From Sparassis latifolia (lineage: Eukaryota; Basidiomycota; Agaricomycetes; Polyporales; Sparassidaceae): a DNA stretch of 64,000 bases. Both the position numbers and the translations under genes were made by a program. Positions 36,807 through 47,554 of the stretch are shown here, in pieces (the stretch's first letter is position 1; every line of letters starts with the position of its first letter). Location: positions 1,736,001 to 1,800,000 of the forward strand of contig CM031557.1 of the NCBI GenBank assembly GCA_018466975.1, written 5' to 3'. The notes under the pieces are model-generated. The model worked only from the letters and a program-made list of their open reading frames with translations, ran no database searches and was not told the origin of the DNA.

Positions 36807-37411
36807 TCAAGGATCTTTCCTGCCCGCGCTCGCGTCAAACTCCAGCCCCAGAGCGCGCATGAATCCCTGCTCCTCCTCCAGCCCCGCCATTGCAAGTTCG
36901 TTCAGCTCGTCCGGCTGGGTACTGAAGGATGTTCCGACCGCGAAGCTCGTTTTCTGGCTCAACTGGAGCCTACCAACCAGCCTTCGAACCTTGTAGAGGT
37001 ACGGAATTAGTGGACTGAAAGTACCAGTCAAGAAGTCATAATCTGCGCTCGAAGTGATTATGACTTCCTGACTGCCGCGCGCGTTTGGTGAGCGCATCCA
37101 TCCAGATCCATCCAGATTGTGAGTTCGCAGATGCAGCCCTCCGCCAGGAACTTATCGCTGGAGCGGCACGGAAATTACGGTGCCGGAGAGTTTGCGGCTG
37201 CTGGCCGCCTTCCTTTTGTTTGTAGACAACTCCAGCCCTTCGGCCAGGCCCTGGCACACGCGTTGTGCCACGTTTCACAACTCATTCTATGTCCTCTTGG
37301 CACAATCAGGTTATAACGTTCTGGCAACCTGCTGTCTGTCGCATCCCTGGCTGAAATGATGATGTCTGGCGTAGACTCGACCATCACAGGCTTTCTATCT
37401 GCGCCATACAC
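36807..37411 (-). CDS. Doubtful uncharacterised gene, possibly multi-exon
   Basis: The best-looking exon is 36807 to about 37000 on the minus strand, ending 'EEEQGFMRALGLEFDASAGR' plus four residues. Before that come 'FLTGTFSPLIPYLYKVRRLV' and 'RLQLSQKTSFAVG'. Upstream blocks 'KPVMVESTPDIIISARDATD' and 'LPERYNLIVPRGHRMSCETW' (37175-37411) look protein-like and could be earlier exons. I do not recognise the family, and I could not find a splice chain that joins all blocks. A near-perfect hairpin at 37025-37074 lies between the blocks and may sit in an intron. Confidence 0.3.
37025..37074. other. Inverted repeat with 19-bp arms
   Basis: CAGTCAAGAAGTCATAATC pairs with GATTATGACTTCCTGACTG with one mismatch and a 12-base loop. 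It could fold as a stable RNA hairpin on either strand or be a short mobile-element footprint. Confidence 0.6.
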
Positions 37412-37777
37412 ACTTGCGTACGCGTATGTCGTCCCGCGTCATCTTTCATACTAAGCTAACCCGCTCCACACTCCACTCGAAGCCGCAGTGCACCTACAAG
37501 GACTGTTCCACAGGCATTTCCATGGTCCGCCGTGGAGACTGACCAGGTTTCTCTCAACGGGCAGGAGCACGTCCGGTTATGGCATGCAAATTACCATACA
37601 TGACAGACCTTCCTCTTTCTTTCTTCTTTCTCAAATGCCGTTGATTATATTTGCCAAGTACTTTCGCTGTGCCATGGCAACGGCGGGACAGCGGGCCGAT
37701 CGGAATACGTGCTCTTGCGGACGGCTCAGTGCGCCAAGGAACGGTTTACGTTTGGGCACCCGGATCCAGTGCCTTGA

Positions 37778-37921
37778 TTTGCCAAATAAAGATCTCCTTA
37801 ATCACGGAGATAAGGGAACTAACCTTAGCTTTTTCGTGCTGAAGCCACAGATTATTCCCGTTGGTTGGCCAAATAAGGAAGCAGGCCTTCTTAATCAAGG
37901 AGATAAGGCACCTAACCTTAG
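37778..37921. repeat. Two imperfect direct repeats of about 50 bp
   Basis: 37778-37828 and 37866-37921 share GCCAAATAA, CTTAATCA(C/A)GGAGATAAGG and CTAACCTTAG in the same order and orientation, 37 bp apart. The second copy carries a few inserted bases. No function is evident. The words loosely resemble the TTAAGGA-rich ends of the small inverted-repeat elements near 49-50 kb. Confidence 0.6.
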
Positions 37922-38092
37922 TTGACTGTTTCCGATGACTGCGAGTGGCGCTGCCTGCTGCGCTATCTGATATGCATGCCTGGCGCTTGCCAAGCGGAAT
38001 ATTCTTATTTAACGTGCCAGCCCCACCTGTCCTCACTATGGGCACGCCTCGCTGTTTCATAAATTATCTCGGCCACACCTTTCCTGACGACC

Positions 38093-39828
38093 ATGGCGGC
38101 CACAACCTCAACCACCACCATCACCACCAACAAGTCCTTGGCATGCCCTGCCTCACGGAAGGTGGTGTCACACACATTCCGGCCCAAATTTCCTCTTGAC
38201 CCCCTTGCCGGCACAAGGTACAACTCGCCGTGGCTGCTAAACGTGGAGGCTCTCCTCTCGACAGCGCTTCACGCCCCTCGCCATGTCATTCTTGTTCTGG
38301 GAAGTGAGTTCTGCCATTAGCATATATACCAAGCGAATGTACTGAGGTCAGAGCAGCACCATCGTTCGACGAGCTCGACACACTGCTTCAATCCCGCCAC
38401 CTCTCGCAGTCGCTCGTGATCCTCGCGACCCACACGCCACCTGCCATTCCACCCGATATCCTCCCCGCTTTGCGGATTCTCCGCCTTTCAACACCCTTGA
38501 ACGAGGTTGCAGGCGCAATTTCGTTCGTGAATGTATTGGAGTGGGCAGAGCGCGTCGCGCGTGTTTGGCGCGAATACGGCGGCTCGGGTATAGCTGAGCT
38601 GTCGGAGAACGACGCTGGCTGCGACTACAAATCCGCGCATCGTTCTAGCAGTGCTCCCGCTCGACCCGTATCCCTTCTGGAACACCTCAGTGACTCGCGA
38701 GCTGGGTCGGAGCGATCCAGCAAAATCCTGCGTCCTCGCCCCCCCTCGCTTCCTTTCGCGGATCCGACACAAAGGGCGTTCGACGCGATCATCAACTTCC
38801 TCCCTGATAGTGTCACAGACAAGACGCTCCTCAAGCAAGTGATATTCACTACCGGGGTCGCCCATCCGTTCCTCAGCGCCAGACAGGGCTTATCACATTC
38901 TCCATCAGCGTTGCCGCTCTCACTATCATCTCCGTCGACGCCTTCGTCCGTCCGCTCCAAGCGGCGTTCCATCTTCGGTGCACTCAGCGCGGCAGGCGGC
39001 CGGGCCTCCATCTTCACATCGCCCTGCGGGTCCAAAAGCGACCCCTCGTCCGTTCCACCCCTCTCCGCACACCTCGTGCACTTGCTTCCCTCCTCACTTC
39101 CGTCCACCTCCGCGCTCGCGAAGTTGACGGAAAACATCGAATCCTTCCTACTCTCATTTGCCTACCCGGCCGCCCCAGACCCGCACGCGCCAGAACCCGC
39201 GCGGCCATACGTCATGGGCGCCTGTACCTTCGGTACCGCACTGAGCGCAGGCTTTGGTGCCTTGGGCTTGGCATCTGCTAACGAGGCACGCTGGACGGTT
39301 GCCGACGCGGTGCTCTGCGGCGCGTTCGACGGCGAGGTCCCCGCGGGAGGCCTGCGGGAGGGCCTTGCAGCGCGGTGGGGCGCCGCGCCCCGGGCGTGGA
39401 TCGCGGACGCGCGGGACGTGGTGTACGTGCCATCTCCCGCGTCGTCTTGGGGCGACATCACCCCTCCGCCCACTGCGCATGTGCACGCGCTGCACACGGG
39501 GGCCCTGACCGCACAGACGGCCATCGAGCGCCAGAGTCTATCTGCGCAGGATAAGGGGAAGGAGCGCATGCCCGGCCCGCCGGAGATCATGTTGTCGTGG
39601 CGCGCGAGCGCAGAGCGCGGCCTGCAGCAAGCCAGTCCGCTGACGCCGAGCGAGTTATCGGCAGCGGTGTGTGGGATGCCGCGCTCGGCTGTTGTGAGCC
39701 CGCCTTCACCGCCCGACTCGGACGATTCGGGCGTGGAGTCGTCAGCGTCGAGCGTCGCGGACGGGGAGAAAGGGAAGGCCGTGAGTGGGACGCGCGGCGG
39801 GTGGAAGTTCTGGAGAGTGCTGGCGTAG
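38093..39828 (+). CDS. Conserved-looking hypothetical protein (560 aa)
   Basis: Exon 1 is 38093-38303 and exon 2 is 38357-39828, joined over a 53-bp intron (GTGAGT...GCAG) without frame loss. The start methionine follows a CC context, and the open frame is long and GC-rich at third positions, a good coding sign. The N-terminal 150 residues look like an alpha/beta fold: 'SPWLLNVEALLSTALHAPRH', 'VILVLGTPSFDELDTLLQ', 'LSQSLVILATHTPP'. This is followed by 'ISFVNVLEWAERVARVWREY'. The rest alternates serine/proline-rich linkers with alanine/glycine-rich segments ('VMGACTFGTALSAGFGALGL') and ends 'GGWKFWRVLA'. I recognise no family and no catalytic motif. No signal peptide is evident. Confidence 0.75.
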
Positions 39829-40643
39829 GCGCATACGGGGGTGGACAAAGCAACATCTTTATCTAGCATGGTTCGTCGCATATCTGCAAGGTTATATTAG
39901 ACGATCATATTTATCCTCACGTGAATACTTATCCATTGACATCTCGCTTACACTTTTCCACACAAGATACGGTAGTGGAAGAAATCCAGTGCGAGTGTGG
40001 ATACTAATCTCAGTCTTCCAAGGATCCTTTAGGAGGATGCATGTAGTTCTTACCTCGAGACTACAGCAAGCACCCAGGACGCTTCCACGCTTCCTGCAGG
40101 GGCGTGCGGTAGAATCTGAATCTGATATCGCGATTGTGGATCATTCCCACGAGCCGATTGACATCGAGTGCTTCTGCACCGTACGACTCACTCACATACA
40201 GTACTAATATGTATATAGCTTAGCACTCCCGCGTCCGAGGACAATAATGCGAAGTAAAAAAAGGAAACAAGAAACACGAATAAGAAAATATTGAAGCACG
40301 GGTCCTAAGATGAAGCTAATAGTGGTGACTTGGTTAGTCGCATGCCGAGTACCTTCAGATTGGGACCACATTTTCGGTACGTGACGTAGAATGGTTGAAG
40401 AATAGCATTGCTATTTCTCAACCATCCTACGTCATGCACGGATTTGCCGTCACATAATCAAGAATCTGGCATGGATTTGTGATCATATACGAGCCGATGA
40501 ATAGTCAACGCAGCATCAAACAGCAGGTATCAGCCACAGTGATAATTAGAACCTAGATGCCACGACAATCGTTCTGCATGGGCCTTGCGGTCATGGAGAC
40601 GCACAACAAAATGTGAGACAAAAAAGACAGAGACAACACGACA
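39829..40643. other. Intergenic stretch with one strong hairpin
   Basis: No gene recognised. It holds the 3' ends of two convergent transcripts (560-residue protein gene from the left, glycine-rich protein gene from the right) and the hairpin at 40382-40434 listed separately. Confidence 0.45.
40382..40434. ncRNA. 53-bp near-perfect hairpin (possible small-RNA precursor or mobile-element footprint)
   Basis: Left arm TGACGTAGAATGGTTGAAGA (then ATAGCA) pairs with right arm TTGCTATTTCTC (then AACCATCCTACGTCA), 24 of 27 positions, with almost no loop. It lies in the 3' intergenic space of two convergent genes. Such a stem could be processed as a milRNA-like precursor or could block read-through. 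No expression evidence is available here, so the RNA-gene call is tentative. Confidence 0.35.
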
Positions 40644-41700
40644 TCACAGGCGGAAAGAGTTGAACATTACGAACAGCACCATGAAGATAGCCAGGACATT
40701 TGGCGTAAGGTGGTGCGCGCTGCTAAACAGCGGCGCTGACTGCCCAATCGTCTGGTTGAGACAATTCAGCAACGTCGTATCCACCCAGCTTGGAAGGGCC
40801 GTGGCGGTGACATTCGTGTCATTCCCAAGCACCGCGGTGTCGTTGTATCCATCCAGAGTCAGCACGATGCTGCTCGCACGGTAGAACGCGACGGCCTGCT
40901 CGGGCAGGGGCTGGTCCTGAGTGGCGTTGTATGGCGCCGGTACCCTCGACGACGACGCACCAAGGGTGCAATTCTGGGCGATTGACGCGATCAGTGAGGT
41001 CACGGTGCTATTGTCCGAAATCACAAAAAACGTGCTGTTGCTGCCCGTGCTGTTTGACGTGAATATAGCTTCCGCCAAGGGCCCACCCGGTCGGCTGGTG
41101 TTGCTTGGGAGGCCATACTGGTAGTCACAGATACTCATCAGAAAGACTGACACGAAATACGACTGGCCACATTACCTCGGGATCGTGCAAATAATATGGG
41201 CCATATCCATAACCGGGGCCCCAGACAACAGGCCAGAAGACAAATGGGAATGGTCGCCCCAAGACGCTACCGGCGACGAATCCTGGGTAGCCACTGCCGT
41301 ACCTTCTGTGGGCACTGTCAGCAATATTTCAAGATCTTGTACAAGACACGCACGATGTTCCATATACTTGGCCGCGTATGGCGCCGCCAGATGTACGACC
41401 AGCGAACGGCTGGCCCGCAGGGATAGTGAAAATGCGCGTCGTTCCACTGCCGTATGCCGTCGCCGAGGTCCTTCCTGCTGTTGAGCCGGAGATGGGGACA
41501 GACTTCTGGGTACTCTTGCCGATGTTGCTGCCCTTGCTCCCGCTGCTTCCACCGTTGCCGCCGCTCTCCGAGCCGCCACTACTGCCAGAGTGTCCGCCAC
41601 TGCTGCCAGAGTGACCACCACCGCTCCCGTGACCACCCCCGCCCCCGCCTTTGCGAGGGTACAGCCGTTGGCTCAGGGGAGAGATGATGGGGATGAACAT
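40644..41700 (-). CDS. Glycine-rich protein with C-terminal hydrophobic tail (possible GPI-anchored surface protein)
   Basis: Three exons (41700-41354, 41305-41176, 41117-40644) give 316 residues. After a short N terminus 'MFIPIISPLSQRLYPRKGGG' comes a long Gly/Ser/His repeat tract. An aromatic block follows, with 'GRPFPFVFWPVVWGPGYGYG' and 'YYLHDPEYGLPSNTSRPGGP'. The C-terminal domain has many N-glycosylation sequons (NSTGSNST, DNST, NCT, NDT, NVT) and ends in a hydrophobic tail 'NVLAIFMVLFVMFNS' that fits a GPI-anchor signal or a tail anchor. The predicted N terminus is only weakly hydrophobic, so either a signal peptide lies in a missed upstream exon or the start is wrong. A TATAAA box 68 bp upstream argues for a start close to the one chosen. 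Confidence 0.72.
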
Positions 41701-41767
41701 ATGAAGCCCGAGATGGAGGAATTGAAGAGGTGCGATAGACGGGCTGCCAGCTAAGCCTCAGCGGTCC

Positions 41768-41773
41768 TTTATA
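41768..41773 (-). promoter_or_regulatory. TATA box of the glycine-rich protein gene
   Basis: TATAAA on the minus strand, 68 bp upstream of the ATG at 41700, a normal TATA-to-start spacing for a fungal gene with a short 5' UTR. Confidence 0.5.
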
Positions 41774-43695
41774 CTCCTGCATTCCAAGGCGGTACGTAAG
41801 TTTTTTCCCGAAAAGCAAGACAATCGGTTTCCGCATCCATGGCCGCGGTGGACAGCCTCAGCGTTGCTTGAGATTCTACGCCGTGCTACATCTGCGATCA
41901 GATTGAGTATGAGATCGCATCACGTGCCCTGGAATAGTACGCGTCGCGACGCGTTAAGAATTAAATTGTGCCAGCCCCATCTTGTAAACCGTGAAAGTAT
42001 CAAGAACCTCTTGCACTGACGACGATTAGTAGCAACGCGCTGAAGTCTTTCAGTTGTGTCTCAGCACAGCGTCATCGCTCATCGCTCAGTTCAGGCTCCG
42101 GGTCACTACGCCACGCCGGGCGGTAAGGCTGCGTGGGCCTCGGATACAAGCCTGTCAGGAGCCAGGAGATTGTAGCCCAAGGGTGCTTACTACAAGCCGA
42201 ACGGCTGTTGATGTCAGTACACAAGCACCTGTGTCAAGAGGGCATGTCGCGGCGACGAACAACCGGCATGAAAGCTCGACAACCAAGATGGCTCGCCTAT
42301 AGGCACGGCGCGCATTTCCGAGACATACCGTATAGGCGCTTTAATTTCTTGTATATAGCTGCCAGTGGAGATAATGTCGCTTTGACTCGGATGAGGTGTA
42401 CAAGCGCCCGATACGCCACTGGGGAAGACGCTTGCTTGGAAACCGTAGCGGCTGGAGGAGGATGATTCGGGCAGCTTCTATTATCTAGACACTTGTAAGC
42501 AGTATTTTTTGCCGTTTGAATATTTTTTGTGATGCGCACAATTCAGATACCCCAAGCACACTACAGGTCAGCAGGTATAATGTTTGCGAAAACTTTGATC
42601 TGTCGGCAGCCGTGCGAGTCGAGAGAGTCATGAAGAGACCAAGAGGACACCTGTAGGAAGCTTCAGAACAGACAAAGTGAGTGGGAACGTGAAGCTTGCC
42701 GGGACTACATGTGCTATCGCTCTATAACCTCATCTGTTGCCGCCACTACGCCGCTCGACGCCTCTACTGCCACCGCCGCTCACTGACCAATCTACCAACA
42801 ATGATCTACTCTATAGGAAGTGGGCGAAGCAAGGAACTGACTACAAGACAAAGTAGCATAGGTAATCCGAGCTGCACCTGACCCGGACGTGGCGGCCCAT
42901 CCCTTACAGTGTACCGCACAGTGCAAAAAATTTGTGAGATGGAACTCATCAGAATTTAGGATATGCCTACGTAAGTGCCGTAGCAGTCGTTACGAAGCTC
43001 GAATTCCGTAAGAGCGACAGTGTCCTCGTCGTTTTAGGAAACAGGTGAAGTGCGGGAAGACGCCCGACAGCAACTGCCTCGCAAGACAATATTCTGCGAC
43101 CAAGAGAGAGCTCGAGAAACAATTGTAGCCATTGTTCTCTGCCAGAAAAAGTATTTGCCCTGAGCCGTCAGAAGACAAGACATCAGGAGTACGCCGTGCA
43201 GGTCCACTATCGCTGATATAAGATCGCAGATTGATGATGGAAGCCACGAAACGATAAGAATGAAGCAAAAGCCTGATGAACAAGCTCGAAACGGACGACA
43301 TAAGGTGTCGTGTGCAGTGGATATGCCCCCTGCGGAGCAAATGCAATCGAAGACATTGAAACCTCGAGGATACAACACCTTGTACAGACGCTCGCATGCT
43401 GTGACAGTGTAATTCACACACAAAAGAAGCGAGCGCTCACTGAGAAGCCGTCCACTGCAGTACTCACGTACTAACGGAAACAGAACACGCAGCCCAGACA
43501 TACACCAGCACGACCAGCACGCGGCCGGAGTAAAACAATACATCTAGCGTGGTCACCTCTAGGAAGCCAGATAGTTCGCCATAGGTCACATGGATGCATT
43601 GTATTGCGCGCGAGTGGTAGACGAGAAAACATGACCATAGGTCAACCATACAGGGTGTGATCGCATAGAACGAGAAGTACCCGACGATACGGATT
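41774..43695. other. 1.9 kb without a recognisable gene
   Basis: Only motif-free, mutually overlapping short frames on both strands (for example 42133-42465 and 42990-43543). No repeats with clear ends seen. Confidence 0.4.
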
Positions 43696-44687
43696 TTAAG
43701 CCGTGGCCCTGCAGACGAGCAAGGTCAGTGACAAAGGAAGAAAAGAAATGGAATCGACACACTTCTTGTGTGATGCCTTCGCGGCTGCCATCTTCTCCTT
43801 CTTCTCAGCCACGCGCTTCTGAATGAGAGTACTATGACAACGTCAGCACAGAGACGCCAACATTCATTTGCACGAAACCACACGTACTCGTACTCTCCCT
43901 TCTGCTCCTTCTGACGCTCGATCCGGCGGCGCTTGAGAGAGCGCAGATGACGGCGGCGTTGTAGACGGAGTGGGGTGACTAACCGCTGGATCTTGGGCCT
44001 ACACACGCGGAGGCGTATGAGCTTCACCAAACAATACGGAACTCATCTATGCAACTCACGCCTTGGTGTAAGGCTTCGCGTTCTCCTTCTTCGCGCTCGT
44101 GACCTCTCTCCGCACGACATACTTCCGCACGTCATCCTCCTTGGAGAGGTTGAAGAACTTGCGGATCTTGGTCGCGCGCTTGGGGCCGAGACGCTTGGGA
44201 AGGACGTTGTCAGTGAGACCGGGGAGCTCGTTATCGCCCTGCTTGACGATGACAAGGGATAGCACGGCGATATCGGGACCGACAATGCAACCACGGACGG
44301 ACTTGCGCTTGCGCTCGCCGGTGCGGCGGGGGCGATAGCACGAGTGGCCGTCGGAGAGGAGGAGCCGCACCCGATGAGGGAGGAGCACGCCCTGTTTCAT
44401 GGGGAAACCCTGCTTGTCGTTGCCGCCGGTGATGCGGAAGATGTAGCCCTTGAACTCGTCACCCAGCGGATCCCCAGGGACTTCTTGTGACATCTTCTTG
44501 TCGTAGAAGATGCGGCTGCGGTATATGTCAGGAGCATGCGTAGAGTGAACGAGAGGCCGCCGTACAATTTCCTCTCATCATCAAAGTCGATAGTCTTTTG
44601 TTGCCCAGTTGCGGAGTCTGTCGTAGAACGTGAGCAGGTCGATCAGGACTACTCCGGACAAGACTCACTGGCGATGTTCAGCTTCAT
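43696..44687 (-). CDS. RPS6: 40S ribosomal protein eS6
   Basis: Six exons join to 239 residues, close to the yeast length: 44687-44669, 44617-44566, 44515-44060, 43998-43888, 43831-43763 and 43708-43696. The sequence is unmistakable: start '[20 protein letters not shown]', then '[20 protein letters not shown]', '[20 protein letters not shown]', '[20 protein letters not shown]', '[20 protein letters not shown]' and the basic C-terminal part '[20 protein letters not shown]'. eS6 is in the small subunit, and its C terminus is the classic target of TOR-pathway kinases. Here the tail ends '[12 protein letters not shown]', with a single serine rather than the RRxSS pair of yeast. It is divergent from the uS15 gene. 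Confidence 0.97.
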
Positions 44688-44936
44688 GCTGCTTGAATAT
44701 TAGCACCAGTAATTGTAGTATGGGATGCTGGACGTCGACTTGCGTTTAGGACGTGTCTGGTGCAACCGAGAGTAGTGTGGGAACAAGGTTTAGAACTGTA
44801 CAGTTGTCGCAGCCACACTTACTTTGGCACGTGCACCATATCTTCTGCGCCCTCAGACTCCCTTTTCCGCAAACTCTGTGCGTAGCTTACGCTGCTATGC
44901 TGTGCGTGTTGCTGACGATGTGTTTTCAGAGTCACC
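44688..44936. promoter_or_regulatory. Shared 249-bp divergent promoter of eS6 and uS15
   Basis: The start codons of two small-subunit ribosomal protein genes face away from each other 249 bp apart. The region must contain both promoters and 5' UTRs. It holds pyrimidine tracts (CTCCCTTTTCC near 44865) as common in fungal ribosomal-protein promoters, and the uS15 start has a strong CACCATGG context. No canonical TATA box is evident. Confidence 0.7.
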
Positions 44937-45521
44937 ATGGGTCGCATGCACGCTCCCGGAAAGGGCATCTGTGCGTTTCGCTCATGCTAATCCGCTGAAA
45001 GACGTACTGAAATTGTGGTCATGTCTCGATTAGCGTCCTCTGCTCTTCCCTATCGCCGTACCCCACCTTCCTGGCTGAAGACGACACCCGAGGATGTCGT
45101 CGAGCACATCACGAAACTCGCCCGTAAGGGTCTGACCCCGTCCCAGATCGGCGTTACCCTCCGCGACTCGCACGGCGTCCCCCAAGTGCGATTTGTGACG
45201 GGTAACAAGATCCTCCGTATCCTCAAATCCCATGGTGCGTGCTCCCCTCACTGATCCCACTCCCGGCCGTAAAATTCAGTACGCTGCTCTGGGAATGCAG
45301 GTCTCGCGCCGCAGATCCCCGAGGACCTCTGGCATCTCGTGAAAAAGGCGGTTGCGGTTCGCAAGCACCTCGAGACGAACCGCAAGGACAAGGACTCCAA
45401 GTTCCGCCTCATCCTCATTGAGTCGCGCATCCACCGCCTCGCGCGTTACTACAAGACGAAGCAACAGATCCCCCCAACATTCAAGTACGATTCGGCGACC
45501 GCTTCCACCCTCATCGCATGA
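44937..45521 (+). CDS. RPS13: 40S ribosomal protein uS15
   Basis: Three exons (44937-44970, 45034-45234, 45301-45521) give 151 residues, the normal eukaryotic length. The protein begins '[20 protein letters not shown]', continues '[20 protein letters not shown]', '[17 protein letters not shown]', '[20 protein letters not shown]', and ends '[16 protein letters not shown]'. Every block is diagnostic of eukaryotic uS15 (yeast Rps13), a primary rRNA binder of the 40S central domain. The first intron splits the codon after 'GKGI'. Confidence 0.97.
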
Positions 45522-45915
45522 GTGTGGGCGTGCAGAGTTAGCTGGCTTGACGAGTTGAGAGACGGGGAGAGGCAGGCGGTCACACTGTGGGTCGGCCGTC
45601 GACGTTATGTGTTATATCGCGCTTTACATGACACCATCGCAATGCAAAATAGGGCTATGCAATATCGTTCTCTGTATTGCGATTTGATTCGATTTGCCTC
45701 GTCTGTACGACTCCTTTTCCTTTCACCGACCATATACAACAGTGTAAAATCTACCCCGGCTTGGCGACTTCTTCGCAGGGGGTCTCGACTCAGGACAGAA
45801 GCAGTTAGTCTAGGTTCTGCTGTTATAAAGTCCAACACCTCAACTGCACAATCATATGTACACTCTATCGACAAGATCCGCTGCCACGTATCCGTCCATC
45901 GTGTTATACATACGC
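45522..45915. other. Convergent intergenic region between uS15 and the HAD phosphatase
   Basis: About 390 bp holding both 3' UTRs. No reading frame of interest. Confidence 0.5.
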
Positions 45916-47200
45916 TCAAGCACGTCCAGCGGCGAGCACCTCCTGCGCGGTCTTCTTCCCCTCGACAACGCTGCGCATGACCTCGAGCGCGCGTCCAAAG
46001 TCCTTGAAGACGATGTGCGGAATCTTCTCGCGCGTGCAGTACGCCGCGAGGTCGTTCTCACCGTCGCCCTTGTCCTTGACGAAGAGCACGTCCGCGTGCC
46101 GCGCGGCGGACAGGTCTGCGTGCGGGTCAGCAAACACTGGGCAGCGCACAGGTGCGACAGGGACTTGCCTGACACGCCGTCACCGAAGAAGAATATCAGC
46201 GGAGGGTTCGGCAACCTGCGGTAGGGCAAGATCGCCTGGCTCTTGTCGTGGCCGTACCCGCTGTGCAATCGTTCACCATCAGCGTCGGGGTTTGCGCGCG
46301 GAGCGAGGAGGGCGCTCACCTGCTCGGGTGCCGAAACTTGATCTCCCACTTGCCGTCGGGATGCACGTCCACGTCGTTCGACACGATTTCGATCTCCTTC
46401 GCCTCCTCCTGGTCGAGCAGGTTCGTGAGCACGGCACGGATCGTTGGCGTCATGCCGCTGTCAAATTGAGGTCAGTCTCTACCTCTGCAGTCAGGGGAGA
46501 ACGCGTACCTGGAGACGATGACCACGGGGATGTCGGCGCCCTTGCAGTACCGGTAGAAGTCCTTGAAGCCCGGATCGAGCCCGATATCTGCGAGACTGTC
46601 CAGTCAATCTCTGGGACCTTTGACGAAACGCAGCGTTACGCACTCTTCCGCAGGACCTCCTTGCATTCGTCCAGCTTGTGTCCATTAGCGACCACACTCG
46701 CGAGCATCTCCCGGAACGAGTCTCTGCATGCGGCGAGGATGAGCGGGAGCGGAAGAAGACGAGAGGGGTGACATACCGGAAGGTGATCTTCCCAGAGAGC
46801 GTGTCTATATTCCCCTGGCGCCGCTTCTCCTTGCCATAGCCAAGGTTGTCGGTCATGTCTATTGAACACAGCACACCACATCAATATCGATCTGCTATTC
46901 CGTGCATCTTTGAGGTATGAAAACTCACAATCATTGGAGTCGCGAGTCGTGATAGTGCCGTCCCTGTCATCGCGACCCGAAAAGCGTCACCGCAAGAACA
47001 ACACATACGAACAATAGAGAGAAGAAAACTATTAGTATCTCGCCACAGAAAACACAGATCTCGCCCGGCGGGACTCATGGGAACGGACCAACCAACCAGT
47101 CGGAGAGGACGACGAACTTCTTGTCCTCATGGATAGGTGGGTATGGCAGCGTGCTGACGGGAACGGGCTCGTCGTCGAGGCCGATGGGCTCGCCAGGCAT
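45916..47200 (-). CDS. HAD-superfamily phosphatase (MtnX/phosphoserine-phosphatase-like)
   Basis: The start at 47200 gives 'MPGEPIGLDDEPVPVSTLPY'. The first exon ends inside the catalytic loop and splices (large intron about 46960-47094) to give D-W-D-G-T, with the nucleophile Asp34 and acid/base Asp36. Then follow 'RDSNDYMTDNLGYGKEKRRQ', 'TFRDSFREMLASVVANG', 'FKDFYRYCKGADIPVVIVSS' (motif II serine), 'GHDKSQAILPYRRL' (motif III lysine) and 'FFFGDGVSDLSAARHADVLF' (motif IV GDGxxD). The tail is 'IVFKDFGRALEVMRSVVEGK'. This is the fungal family often named 2,3-diketo-5-methylthio-1-phosphopentane phosphatase after the methionine-salvage enzyme. The real substrate is not settled by sequence. All four HAD motifs are intact. 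Confidence 0.85.
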
Positions 47201-47552
47201 GGCTGTAGTGCGCTGTTCTGTTCGTGATATGGTGATATGATGGTGGTGGTTGAGGAAAGGACTTGAGAAGTGGGAGACAGGCCCGCTCTCCGAGTCCGAG
47301 ATCAACTCATCTTATCTTATCTCAGGACAACCCGCTAATTCCCCCAAGCGCCTGTCCGCAACGGGCCTCCTGGAATGAGTTGATTGTTTCCTCACTCAGG
47401 GCATCTCAAGGAAAAGAGAAATTGCCGCATACATTTCAAGTCGCGCTCCTATCGAATCACAACGGAAGACGACTCAGGATCCATCATCTTGTAATGCATT
47501 GTCTGTATTGGTCTACATCGCTTGTCAATGGTCTTTGCTTTGGAAACGTAAG
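47201..47552. other. Promoter region of the HAD phosphatase and left flank of the transposon nest
   Basis: About 350 bp with no gene recognised. A GGTGGTGGTTGAGG tract lies near 47242, in the likely 5' UTR. Confidence 0.45.
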
Positions 47553-47554
47553 TA

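Noticed and set aside
39162..39881. Long minus-strand frames opposite the 560-residue protein gene.
   Set aside because: They are antisense shadows caused by the high GC3 of the + strand gene, whose single intron and composition are coherent.
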